DNA of 27,168 nucleotides from Phellopilus nigrolimitatus (lineage: Eukaryota > Basidiomycota > Agaricomycetes > Hymenochaetales > Hymenochaetaceae), in contig JAJOHG010000346.1 of assembly GCA_021029095.1 (NCBI GenBank), positions 1-27,168 on the forward strand, written 5' to 3'. Made by a program: the position numbers and the translations under genes. Positions 18,921-27,168 of the stretch are shown here, one piece after another (position 1 is the first letter of the stretch; each line of letters begins with the position of its first letter). The notes beneath the pieces are model-generated. The model searched no databases. It was not told where the DNA came from and saw only the letters and a program-made list of their open reading frames with translations.

Positions 18921-20441
18921 ATGTTCGTATCACCCATCGTTCGCGTAAGGCAGAACAACAGTACGCGTTGGAAACGCCTCGCACTGCAAGGCGCGTTCCG
19001 CGGGCTCGCGACGCACGCGCCAGAGTTTCGCATCCCTATCATTGATTTCAGCCGCTACCAAAATGCGACGTCATCCACAGAGAAGCGCAAGACTGCTAAC
19101 GAGATCGTTTCTGCGTTCAAGGAGGCCGGCTTTGTCTATCTGTCTGGTCACGGCATTTCGGAGCCTGTGATTAGAAATGTTTATGAGAAGGTCAATCCTA
19201 TTTCTATTTTGTCACGAACGAAGGACCGATAAAATTCCAGAGCGCAGACTTCTTCCGAATGCCCCCAGATGTTAAGGTAACTAACTACCAGTAGTGTATA
19301 GTATCCAGAGGCCTCACCATCGCATATAACCATCCAGGCCAAGCTCGCATGGGAAGATCCCCGCTCGAATCGCGGCTACGTACAGCAAGGTCGTGAGCGC
19401 GTAACTCAGTCCAAGGATGCAGCTGAAATCGCTGCGCTCCGCGCAAAGGCTCCTGACTCTAAGGAGAGCATGGAGATCGGGCGCGACTGGGACGCGGCCT
19501 GGAAGAATCAATGGCCTCAGGAAACTGATTGCTCTGGATTTAAGAACACTATGCTGAAATTCTTCCAGGTGCGTCTCTTCGTGATAAATGTCTGTACTAT
19601 TATGTTAACGTCGAATCTTTGAATATGAAAGACTTGTCATGAGCTGCACGTTTCTGTGATGAGCTCAATCGCTCTCGGCCTCGACCTCGAAGAGTCTTTC
19701 TTCGACAAGAAAATCGACGAGCAGTATCACAACCTTAGGCTACTATCATATCCCGCCATTAAAACAGAACTTCTCCGGAGGGAAGGTCAGGCAAGAGCTG
19801 GGGCACATTCAGGTAAGACTACGTAAGACTACGAGTGTTCGTGCTTATTATCATGTGTGAAACTGACTTTCTCTTTCCAGACTACGGAACCTTGACGCTT
19901 TTATTCCAGGATTCGGTGAGCCTGTAATGAAATGTGCTCAGAAATTTCGGGGTTAATAAGAAATATGAATAAAAGGTTGGAGGTCTTGAGGTTCAGAACC
20001 CTCACACCGGCGCATTCCAGGCTGCACCTCCCATCGTGAATTCCATTTTACATGCTCTATAAGCCCCAGCTGACTTTAGCACCTTGACTCTGTCAGCCTG
20101 GCACGATCGTCATCAATGTCGGCGATCTGCTTAGCCGATGGTCGAACGACCTTCTGCGCTCGACATTGCACCGCGTCGTCGCGCCACCAGCGAAGCAAGT
20201 AAGCGAGACCGAACAGATCACGCCCGCTCGCCAGTCGATCGCGTTTTTCTGCAACCCGAATGGTGGTGCAGTCATTGACTGCCTTCCAAATTGTTATGGA
20301 TTAAACAAGGCGAAGAAGTATGGCGCTGTGACTACAGAACAGTATATCGTGCAGCGGTAAGCACTGACCCTTCGAAACGATATCGAAAAATATTCCTTAA
20401 TCTTTTGACCTTATTTTAGACTGAAGGACACATACACTTGA
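18921..20441 (+). CDS. 2-oxoglutarate/Fe(II)-dependent oxygenase, isopenicillin N synthase-like
   Basis: Eight exons: 18921-19190, 19241-19276, 19338-19568, 19632-19812, 19881-19915, 19976-20035, 20097-20356 and 20420-20441, giving 364 residues. The N-terminal DIOX_N-type domain begins with FRIPIIDFSRY and contains EAGFVYLSGHGI. Iron is held by His238 and Asp240 (AHSDYGTLTLLF) and His296 (STLHRVV). 2-Oxoglutarate is bound by Arg316 and Ser318 (ARQSIAFF). All residues needed for catalysis are present. Members hydroxylate or desaturate small molecules, and the substrate cannot be read here. The first 32 residues are basic and Ser/Leu-rich, so mitochondrial import is possible. Three exons are very short (36, 35 and 22 nt) and the first donor is GTCAAT, so automated models may be wrong. 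No biosynthetic cluster genes lie beside it. Confidence 0.93.
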
Positions 20442-20769
20442 GATTGCAGGTACATTTTTAATATTTACTTTCTTTCCTTTCCCTTTCAGTTTTGGGCCCT
20501 TGTCTCGTTACTATTTATTCTGTCCTTGTGTATATGTTGAAAACATTCTTTTTCGTTCTCCGTCCTTCTATTAAATAGAACAACTGCAACACTATTTAGA
20601 CACAGGTTGTAAGGTAAGACAATGGGAGGCAGGCAGATCGCCTGGGTGAGATGAAGACCGTCACGGGTGTCGCAAAAACAGAAATGCGGTCAACAAGATT
20701 GCATGAGTTCCATTGCACGAAAACCATTCATCAGTCGAAAAAAAGTAGATGTAAAAGATAAAATAAAAA
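20442..20769. other. Convergent 3' spacer
   Basis: This lies between the oxygenase stop on the plus strand and the RCC1 stop on the minus strand. It is T-rich then A-rich, as expected for two facing 3' untranslated regions. I see no gene or repeat. Confidence 0.45.
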
Positions 20770-22599
20770 TCAAGCCTTCGTTGCCTTCTTCCTGAACAGC
20801 CCAAGACTGTGCTGTCCACCACACTCCGCGGAGATCGCTTTCCATGAGCCGCCTTCCTTGCGGACGACAACAGTCGGCGTCTTCGCCTCGGTCTCGTCCC
20901 CGATGCCCAGCTCGCTCTGGTTGCCTTCGCCCCATGCGTACAAGGCACCCGCGGCAGTCACTGCGAAGTTCGAATGGATGCCCGCCGAAATGCGCACGAC
21001 GGGGTCCTCCGCCGCGGTGTCTGGGAACTGGACATGCGTCGGCTCCGCGACGAAGCCCCCGAAGCCCTCCGCCGTGAATATCGCGTGGTCGGCAGGAAGC
21101 CCAAGTTGCCCGCAGTTTGCACGGCCGCACGCGAACACGCGTCCGTCCGATGCGAGGAAGAGCGTGTGGTGCTCGCCGCCCGCGATGCGTATAATCGTTG
21201 CTCCGCCGAGCTCCTCTTTGCTCAATCCGATAACTTTCTGCGGCTGAGGCACGATGTGGTCATCTTCATCGTCGTATCCTGTGCCGATCTGACCCATACT
21301 GTTGAGCCCCCATCCCCACACGGCGCCGTTCTCGTCAACAGCAAAGGAGGCATAGTTCCCCGCACCGACGACCACGGCCTTCAGTGAGCGCGCTTTGAGT
21401 GTCACTTTCTCCGGAGTCGTACCGTGGATCTTGCGTCGCTCGATGATTTTGCGGCCGAGCTGGCCCTGCTCACCCGCACCCCACGTGTAAATGTTACCGT
21501 GCGTGGTCAATACAACGAGGTGGTTGTTGCCAGCAGCTACAGATGAAACTTTTTCATCTTTAGAGGACAAATTGAGGATGGGGGCGGGGATGAATTGATA
21601 TCTGGACCCATCTGAAAAACCGAGGGAGCCTTCGTTTGCCTGCGGAAACCGGTTAGAGAAAGCGAATAGTATAGAAAATACGGGACTTACTCTGAAAGAG
21701 CCCCACACTCGTAGTTCTCCTTGGTCGCTGATAGCAGCACATATACTGTCTCCTGCAGCAATGGAGACGGCGCGGAAGTTGTCGTCGACAAGAGATTGTA
21801 GAGGGTAGGGGAACGAAGTGAGAATGTCAACGTTCACGAATGCACCTTCTTCTTCAGGATCTGGGACATCTTTGGTTACGCGCCCCAAGGCAGCGTCGTC
21901 GTTGACGCCACACGACCAGATCTGTTGAGCTTATTAGTGGAATCTCCTTGCGATAGGCAAACGCTCACTGACCGTTCCCTTCTCATCGATAAACATAGTG
22001 TGCATTCCACCAGCCGCGACAGCTTCAATCCCTGCTTCCTCCCCGCCGAACACACCCTCGTCCATCTTCTTCTCAATCCATGTATGCTTCTTGGGCTTGT
22101 CAAATTCGCCCAAATGGTCTGGACCCATGCCAAATTGGCCAAAGTTGCCTGCGCCCCATACGAAAATTTGATTCGCAGGACGCGGGTGTTCTGGTTGCGT
22201 AGGGAGGGCGTTGGTCACAATGTGAGCTGCTTTCTTTGCAGCGCCCTTCGCACCCGTCGCCTTTTCCTTCTCCGTGACCTTCTCCACGGCTTTCTTCACA
22301 GCCTTCTTTTCCGCAACTTTCTTCGTACCTAGCGCTGTCTTCTTCATCGCCGTCTCGACGGCCTTCACTTTTTCGTCCCCGGAACTCGCCGATGAGCTCT
22401 TCTCGCTCCTCGCGCGTTTTGTTGGTTGTTTTTCCATCTCTTCCTCCTCCTCGGGCTCTGGAGAGATGGGGCGTTTCGTCTTCGTTGTTCTCGCCTTTGT
22501 CTTTGTGGCTGTCACTTTCCCGTTCGTTGTTGTAGCCTTGCCATTGGTGGCTGGCACGGCCTTAACGCGCGAAGACTTCCGTGTAAGAGCCGCAGCCAT
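20770..22599 (-). CDS. RCC1: RCC1 family guanine nucleotide exchange factor for Ran
   Basis: Minus-strand exons are 22599-21973, 21921-21691 and 21639-20770, giving 575 residues. RCC1 (Prp20 in budding yeast, Pim1 in fission yeast) loads GTP onto Ran on chromatin and so drives nuclear transport and spindle assembly. From residue 144 the seven-bladed propeller can be followed: VWGAGNFGQFGMG, IWSCGVNDDAALGR, LRVWGSFR, IYTWGAGEQGQLGR, VWGWGLNSMGQIG, VFACGRANCGQLGL and LYAWGEGNQSELGIG, each with a preceding AGGxHT-type block. Residues 1-143 are disordered. They include KRPISPEPEEEEEME and a Lys/Ala-rich stretch at about 85-125 like a linker-histone tail, with likely nuclear-localisation signals. 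The open frame reaches 22623 only from a TTG, so I took the ATG at 22599-22597. The donor after ACG is GTCAGT. Confidence 0.95.
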
Positions 22600-22955
22600 G
22601 AGAGTATTAAGTGAGTGAGACAATGAGGCTTCTAACGAGATTAACTTGTAGCTTGATCAAATAGATCACGTAGGAATGAGTTTGAGTGAGGCGACTGTAC
22701 AGAAAGAGTTGCGGAAGGTTGTATGCGTCAACTGTGGCCTCACTGGCTTGGTGGTGGTTGAGCTGCAGAACGGGCTTGCGCCACAAATGGGTTCGCGATT
22801 ACAACAAAAGCTTAAGCCGACACGTGACCACGCGTCACTTCCTTTTAGGGTTCGATTTCAGACAGTTTTCAAGCAGCAGTATCAGAGGGTCTGCAAAATA
22901 GTTCTTTGGTCCATATGATAGTGATACAAATGATACAGTATGCGTTCGAGTCCAT
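22600..22955. other. Spacer between VPS60 and RCC1
   Basis: Both flanking genes are on the minus strand, so this should hold the RCC1 promoter and the 3' end of VPS60. A few short plus-strand frames are present but show no family feature. No tRNA can be folded around the GGTTCGATTTC at about 22848. Confidence 0.4.
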
Positions 22956-23871
22956 TCATGCAGTCGTCTTCAATGCTTCCGGTTTATTAGGTGCCTTCTC
23001 AACCAAATATCAGAAAAGTTACACCGAAGAAGGCAGTGAAATTCTTACTTCGCCCATCTCCACGGGTTCTTCGTCAACATAGTCAGGGGCCTTGTTTAAA
23101 TCGGCCAGGTATGAAGTGCCTTCATCTTCATCCTCTAGAGACAAGGCATCCAATTCTGCTACGACTTAGAATGTTATTTTCGAAAATCCAGGTATATGCA
23201 TACCTGCTTGAAGGTCGGCCTCGTCAATTTCGTCTGGCACAGCGTAAGATCTTCCCAAGGACTCCTGGATATCGTTAGCCTGCTCAAGTAGGTCTTCCAT
23301 GTCATAATGCATAGTCTTATCAAAACTTAAGTCAGCAATAATACGAACGAATCACTTCATTCAACAAACGCACCTCGATCTTGTCGACATCGATCTTTCC
23401 ATACTGCTTCTTCATCTCCTTATTCGCAACCTTCATAGCGTCCACAGTTGCCATCGTATTACGCAGATTCTCTGTGGCAAGCGCAGCAGACTCCATATTG
23501 AAAGTCTGCTGCTGTAATTGTGCAAGCTGTGATTCGTACATCTTCCTTTGCTTCAGCGTCCGCAAAGCCCGTTGCTCAATAGCGCTCTGGAAAAGCAAGA
23601 AAATTGGTTTCTTTCTCAGAAATTTGTACAAAGATAAATCACTTTTCCAGGCCCGTTTCGAAGCTTGCTCATCTGTTCCTTGTATCTCCCTAATTCCGCG
23701 TCTAATTTCTTGACCTTTATCTCCACTGATTGCATACGCGTATCTGTCTGTGCATTCATGTCAGGAACTGAATCTGCGCATTAAGCGTTACAGCCATCTG
23801 ACCGATGTTATAGCATCTTGAAGTGACGGCTTGGGCTTCTTACTCGAGGAGGACCCAAAAATACGGTTCAT
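22956..23871 (-). CDS. VPS60: VPS60 / CHMP5, ESCRT-III related SNF7-family protein
   Basis: Minus-strand exons are 23871-23803, 23747-23643, 23586-23374, 23315-23204, 23155-23049 and 22997-22956, giving 215 residues, the normal length. VPS60 assembles with ESCRT-III on endosomes and recruits the VTA1 activator of the VPS4 ATPase during multivesicular-body sorting. The start MNRIFGSSSSKKPKPSLQDA is characteristic. It is followed by the SNF7 helices: VKKLDAELGRYKEQM, QRALRTLKQRKMYE, QQQTFNME, and ATVDAMKVANKEMKKQYGKI. The acidic C-terminal part has HYDMEDLLEQANDIQESLGR, then DEADLQAELDAL, the region expected to bind VTA1. The family distinction from SNF7 and VPS20 rests on the start and on NMESAALATENLRNTMATVD. 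The last exon codes only 13 residues. Its start lies 196 bp from the divergent BST1 start. Confidence 0.94.
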
Positions 23872-24067
23872 ACTGATTTACAAGAAGCTTTTCTTTTGTA
23901 TAGTGCCAAGAGCAGAAGCGAACCGAATAGCAGAAAGTAGGCTTAGGGAGACCAAAGTCAAAGATGATCGTGGTACGGAAGCAAGATGTATAAGTACGTC
24001 ACGCGTCGCGCTTCTGCATCTCGTTCAGCTCGCCGGGTTGACACCGGCGTCCTCGACGTTGAGCTTG
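23872..24067. promoter_or_regulatory. Short divergent promoter of VPS60 and BST1
   Basis: Only 196 bp separate the two start codons, so both promoters and both 5' untranslated regions must share this space. The BST1 frame is open throughout it on the plus strand but has no ATG before 24068. No factor site can be named. Confidence 0.5.
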
Positions 24068-27000
24068 ATGCTGCGAACGACGCTTTTCACATTTGCAGCG
24101 CTGGTCTGCCTGTCGCTCCTCACATTTTCGGCTTTGAACACGCCTACGAAAATATCGCCGCAGGGATGCCGCATGTCGTACATGTCTCCGTCTTATGTCG
24201 TTCAGACGGGCTTGAACGCGTCATGGACGACCGCGAGTCTCGCCGGCCGGTACAGGCTGATGCTGTACCGTGAAGTGGGGTGGGATCCTAATAATGAAGT
24301 ACGCGGGTCTACTTCTTTCTTGTCGTAGATGCAATAGCTGAAAGTTCAAAGAAATTGCGAGGAGTGCCGGTGCTGTTCATCCCAGGCAATGCCGGCTCAG
24401 CGCATCAGGTTCGCTCGATAGCCTCGTCAGCATCGCGGCAATATTATTCGTCTCCTTCGCACATAAATCCTTACTTCGCGTCTCGAGGGATAAAGCCCTT
24501 AGACATCTTCGCCGGTACGAATTCCTTGCATCTATGCTATTCCTCTGACCAACCCCTCCCTAGTCGACTTTAATGAAGACCTTTCAGCATTTCACGGCCC
24601 CACACTCGAATCTGAGCGTCAATATACTGCCGCAGCCATAGATTACATACTCTCTCTTTACCCTTCGGGTACCCAGATAATTGTTACAGGACATTCCATG
24701 GGCGGCATCGTCGCTGTCTCGCTCCTACCCTCCCCGCACATCTCCACCGTTATTACCATGTCCACGCCACACGGTGCGCCACCTGCGCGCTTCGACGCCC
24801 GCATGGACCGCATATTCGCAGACGCACATGTGCACATCGCGCGTGACCCTACTCCGATCCTGAGTGTGTGTGGCGGGGTGACGGACACAATGATTCCGTC
24901 GGAGTTCTGTGCATTGCCACCGCAGGTAGATGCAGATGTCAATGTGGGGTTTAGGAAGACCGTATTCTCGAGCGCGCTAGAGGGCTGCTGGACTGGGGTG
25001 GGTCATAGGGAGATGGTGTGGTGTCATCAGGTACGCTGGCGCGTTGCGAAGGCGATGTTGGAGCTCGGAGGTGCAGAAACGGAGATGGACAAGGCATATA
25101 TTCTGAACGAGTGGTTCAGGGATGGCATTGACCTGCCATTACTTGATGCTAACGATGCTGAAGTTGGCTTATACGATTTTCAAGATGCGCTAGAAATCAC
25201 ACATGAGGACAGCCCGCTGGTCATCTCAGACCCTCGAGGAATGCGCTTTTACAAGTTCCCAGTTTTGCCTAGAGATCAGGCTCTTTACCCGCGTAATTTC
25301 GTGCTCTACCTCTCTGAAGGAACTATATCGCCTGTTTCTCCTGCTAGCCCGCTGTCTCTGGAGGCCTCCGTATTCTTCTGCCGGAACAAGCCAGACCTAT
25401 CAAGCACCTCCCCCGACTCAAGACCAGTTTGCGAATCCTTGCGTCCCTCTTCGCTCAGGTTGATCCCTAACCCGGTCCCTGGGAAGCCATTCCCGGTTCC
25501 AAGTGAAGGTGTGGATGAGTCGGATGGCGTGGTTGCATTTACAGCGCTTCTTCCTCCCAGTGGCGACAAATCCGGGGAAGAGTGGATCTCCGTGAAGGTG
25601 GAGAGTAAAACTGAAAAAGGCTGGGTCGTCGCGTCGCTTGAAGAATCTCGTGATTACACGGGTGACGCCAGTGCTTTTGGTTAGTGCACTCTCGCTTCTC
25701 ACTTATATTTCCTCTCATCACCTTACCTATTTCTTGTTTTCTCGGCAGCTCCATTGTTCAGCAAAATACGTGTGCAAACAGACCCAAAGGCCCTGCTTTC
25801 TGTCATTCGTTTCCCAAATCTGCTTTCCAATGTACTTCTAATATATCGTGCTGTGCCCAAGCTTTCTCAAACATGCAAAGGTCAGCTCGCTGGTAGTAAT
25901 ATAAACCGAATTTTTGACCATTTTTTTCTTCCTTCATTTCAGTCTCACACCTGCCGCCTCTCCTATTGCACACTTCTGGTCCTTCAGAGGCTCATTACCA
26001 TCGCCTGGAGAACGGCCACCCCGTACTCTTACACGGACACTCGTCGGCGCCTTTCCTTCCTATTTCGTCTTCCCTCTTGGAGTTGTACACCAAAGGCTTG
26101 AATCTAACTCTATACTCTTCTGGAGAATGCGGCCTGGAAGGACTCAGTATCACTGTTGACTGGTGGAATAGCTTTGGGCGATGGGGTTCACGATATTGGA
26201 ATGCTATATTGGCCTGGAGCGCGGGGGTGATAGCTTTCTTATTTTACTCAAGCTGGGCGACGTGGGACTCGGGAGGTAGGCTCCTTTCGGTGTTAGCTTA
26301 TCTGAGAACGCTGACGAAAATGCGCGCGCAGCTCCTATGCCAACACCGTTCCAATCGCTTCGCTACCTTTGTCAACTTCTGCCCCGGGCCATGATTCTTG
26401 TCTTCATGGTTTCTCTCCTTCCGTTGCCAGCTGGTTATGGTTAGGAAATTCTGGGGAACCTATTTTCGCACCCATCGCGCCATTAATACTCTTACTATCC
26501 GCTGGTCTGGTGATACTATCGTGGAGTCTTCTCGTACTCTGTTCAGCGACGTACGGCAAATTAGTGTCGATTATTTCAAGGTAAGATATCGCTAAATATC
26601 AGATAGTAATGAAATGACTCACTTTCCCTGCAGAGTGGAAGATGACAATATCAAGGAAAGCTCGGTCACTTACCGAAGAGGATTTTGATGATCGCCTTGA
26701 TGAGTTTCCTTGTTTCTGTGCTAATTCCCTGGCAAGTCGCCTTCCTTGCCTGCTACCCTGATCCACCTTCACCATTGTTCTATTCTTCCGTACGTCAAAA
26801 TAAGCTCGCTTGAACAGCAGACTCGCGCAACCAGAAGTTTCTCATCCTTCTCATGATGACCTGGTGTCTCCCTGTCGTGGCGCCCGCGCTCGCCGTGTGG
26901 GTGCGGACCTTGATGACCGCGGGTTTCAGACGCCATTTGGACGGAGATCATTTCGTGCTAAATGTTTTGTTTTCATGGTTCTAACCTATGTGATGGCGAC

Positions 27001-27168
27001 TTCTCGAGAGCCTATCTTTATAAGGAGACATCGGTGTCGCATTGTCCATTTGTTGTAAATAAGCACTATCGCGAGGTGTAGGCTCGAGTTTATCCCGGTG
27101 CCGTACCTCTACGCCTGTGGTGCGCTCGTCGTGTTCTTTGTCGGTCCACGATCGACGTACAGGATGTA
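24068..27168 (+). CDS. BST1: GPI inositol-deacylase BST1/PGAP1, 3' part frame-disrupted and running off the window
   Basis: Exons that thread cleanly are 24068-24298, 24352-24514, 24564-25679, 25749-25880 and 25943-26275; the sixth opens at 26332. BST1 removes the acyl chain from inositol of GPI anchors in the ER, which permits export of GPI proteins. The ATG is the first in frame and begins a membrane anchor (LFTFAALVCLSLLTF). Lumenal motifs include GCRMSYMSPSY, VPVLFIPGNAGSAHQVRS, and the lipase elbow GHSMGG with nucleophile Ser176. Then come ITMSTPH and the later DWWNSFGRWG. The C-terminal multi-span region is recognisable (LGNSGEPIFAPIAPL, VLIPWQVAFLACY, APALAVWVRTLMTAGF, VFFVGPRSTYRM), but these blocks lie in different frames. 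One base seems missing at about 26438, 26680 and 26972, and a TGA at 26811-26813 is unexplained. The stretch 27034-27081 is a good 48-nt intron. The last codons lie beyond the window. Confidence 0.88.

Noticed and set aside
18921..20441. A secondary-metabolite cluster around the 2OG oxygenase
   Set aside because: No synthase, P450, transporter or regulator gene lies nearby; the neighbours are an unknown membrane protein and RCC1.
22690..22880. tRNA-like B-box (GGTTCGATTTC) in the RCC1/VPS60 spacer
   Set aside because: The flanking bases do not form a T-stem and no acceptor stem or anticodon arm can be paired.
26346..26430. An alternative intron (26348-26430) that would remove the first BST1 frame break
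   Set aside because: The donor GTTCCA is poor and the intron would delete a conserved membrane segment (PRAMILVFMVSLLPLP), so a missing base explains the data better.
26810..27058. 82-residue plus-strand frame at the right edge taken as a separate gene
   Set aside because: Its first two thirds are a shadow of the BST1 frame, and only its end continues BST1 after a frame jump.

Overview
The window is nuclear DNA of a filamentous basidiomycete, most likely an Agaricomycete. Genes are packed on both strands and are cut by many 45-75 nt GT-AG introns. The protein set (CDT1, RIB1, VPS60, BST1/PGAP1, RCC1, FMC1, a SIRT5-type sirtuin) is eukaryotic and housekeeping in character. There are no operons, phage, CRISPR arrays or intact transposons. 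The exact genus cannot be read from the sequence.

Layout. The left edge carries a complete U2 spliceosomal snRNA gene (+, about 71-258) with a TATA element. RIB1 (GTP cyclohydrolase II, -) follows, then a 2.2 kb gene-poor stretch. Next come a small single-pass membrane protein (+), FMC1 (ATP synthase assembly, +) and, converging on it, a SIRT5-like sirtuin (-). A presumed mitochondrial protein of unknown function (-) and the replication licensing factor CDT1 (+) share a divergent promoter. A Gfo/Idh/MocA oxidoreductase (-) and a GCPII-like M28 membrane peptidase (+) form a second divergent pair. A type II membrane protein of a fungal unknown family (-) and a 2OG-Fe(II) oxygenase (+) form a third. 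RCC1 (-) and VPS60 (-) follow. BST1/PGAP1 (+) begins 196 bp from the VPS60 start and runs off the right edge.

All gene models were built by hand. For each intron I required a GT donor, an AG acceptor and frame continuity into family-conserved sequence. Ten models thread without a frame break. BST1 is the exception: from about 26438 to the right edge its conserved C-terminal reading frame jumps at least three times, each time by one missing base, and one stop codon is left unexplained. This is either decay of the gene or poor sequence close to a contig end.

The genes do not form one pathway. Loose themes are mitochondria (FMC1, SIRT5-like, the 8.4 kb protein), membrane trafficking and GPI-anchor processing (VPS60, BST1), and the nuclear cycle (CDT1, RCC1). 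I found no convincing new multi-gene system. The points most worth a second look are the U2 gene, the 30-base C tract serving as the pyrimidine tract of an intron, the broken 3' end of BST1, the proline repeat inside the M28 peptidase, and two membrane proteins of unknown function.
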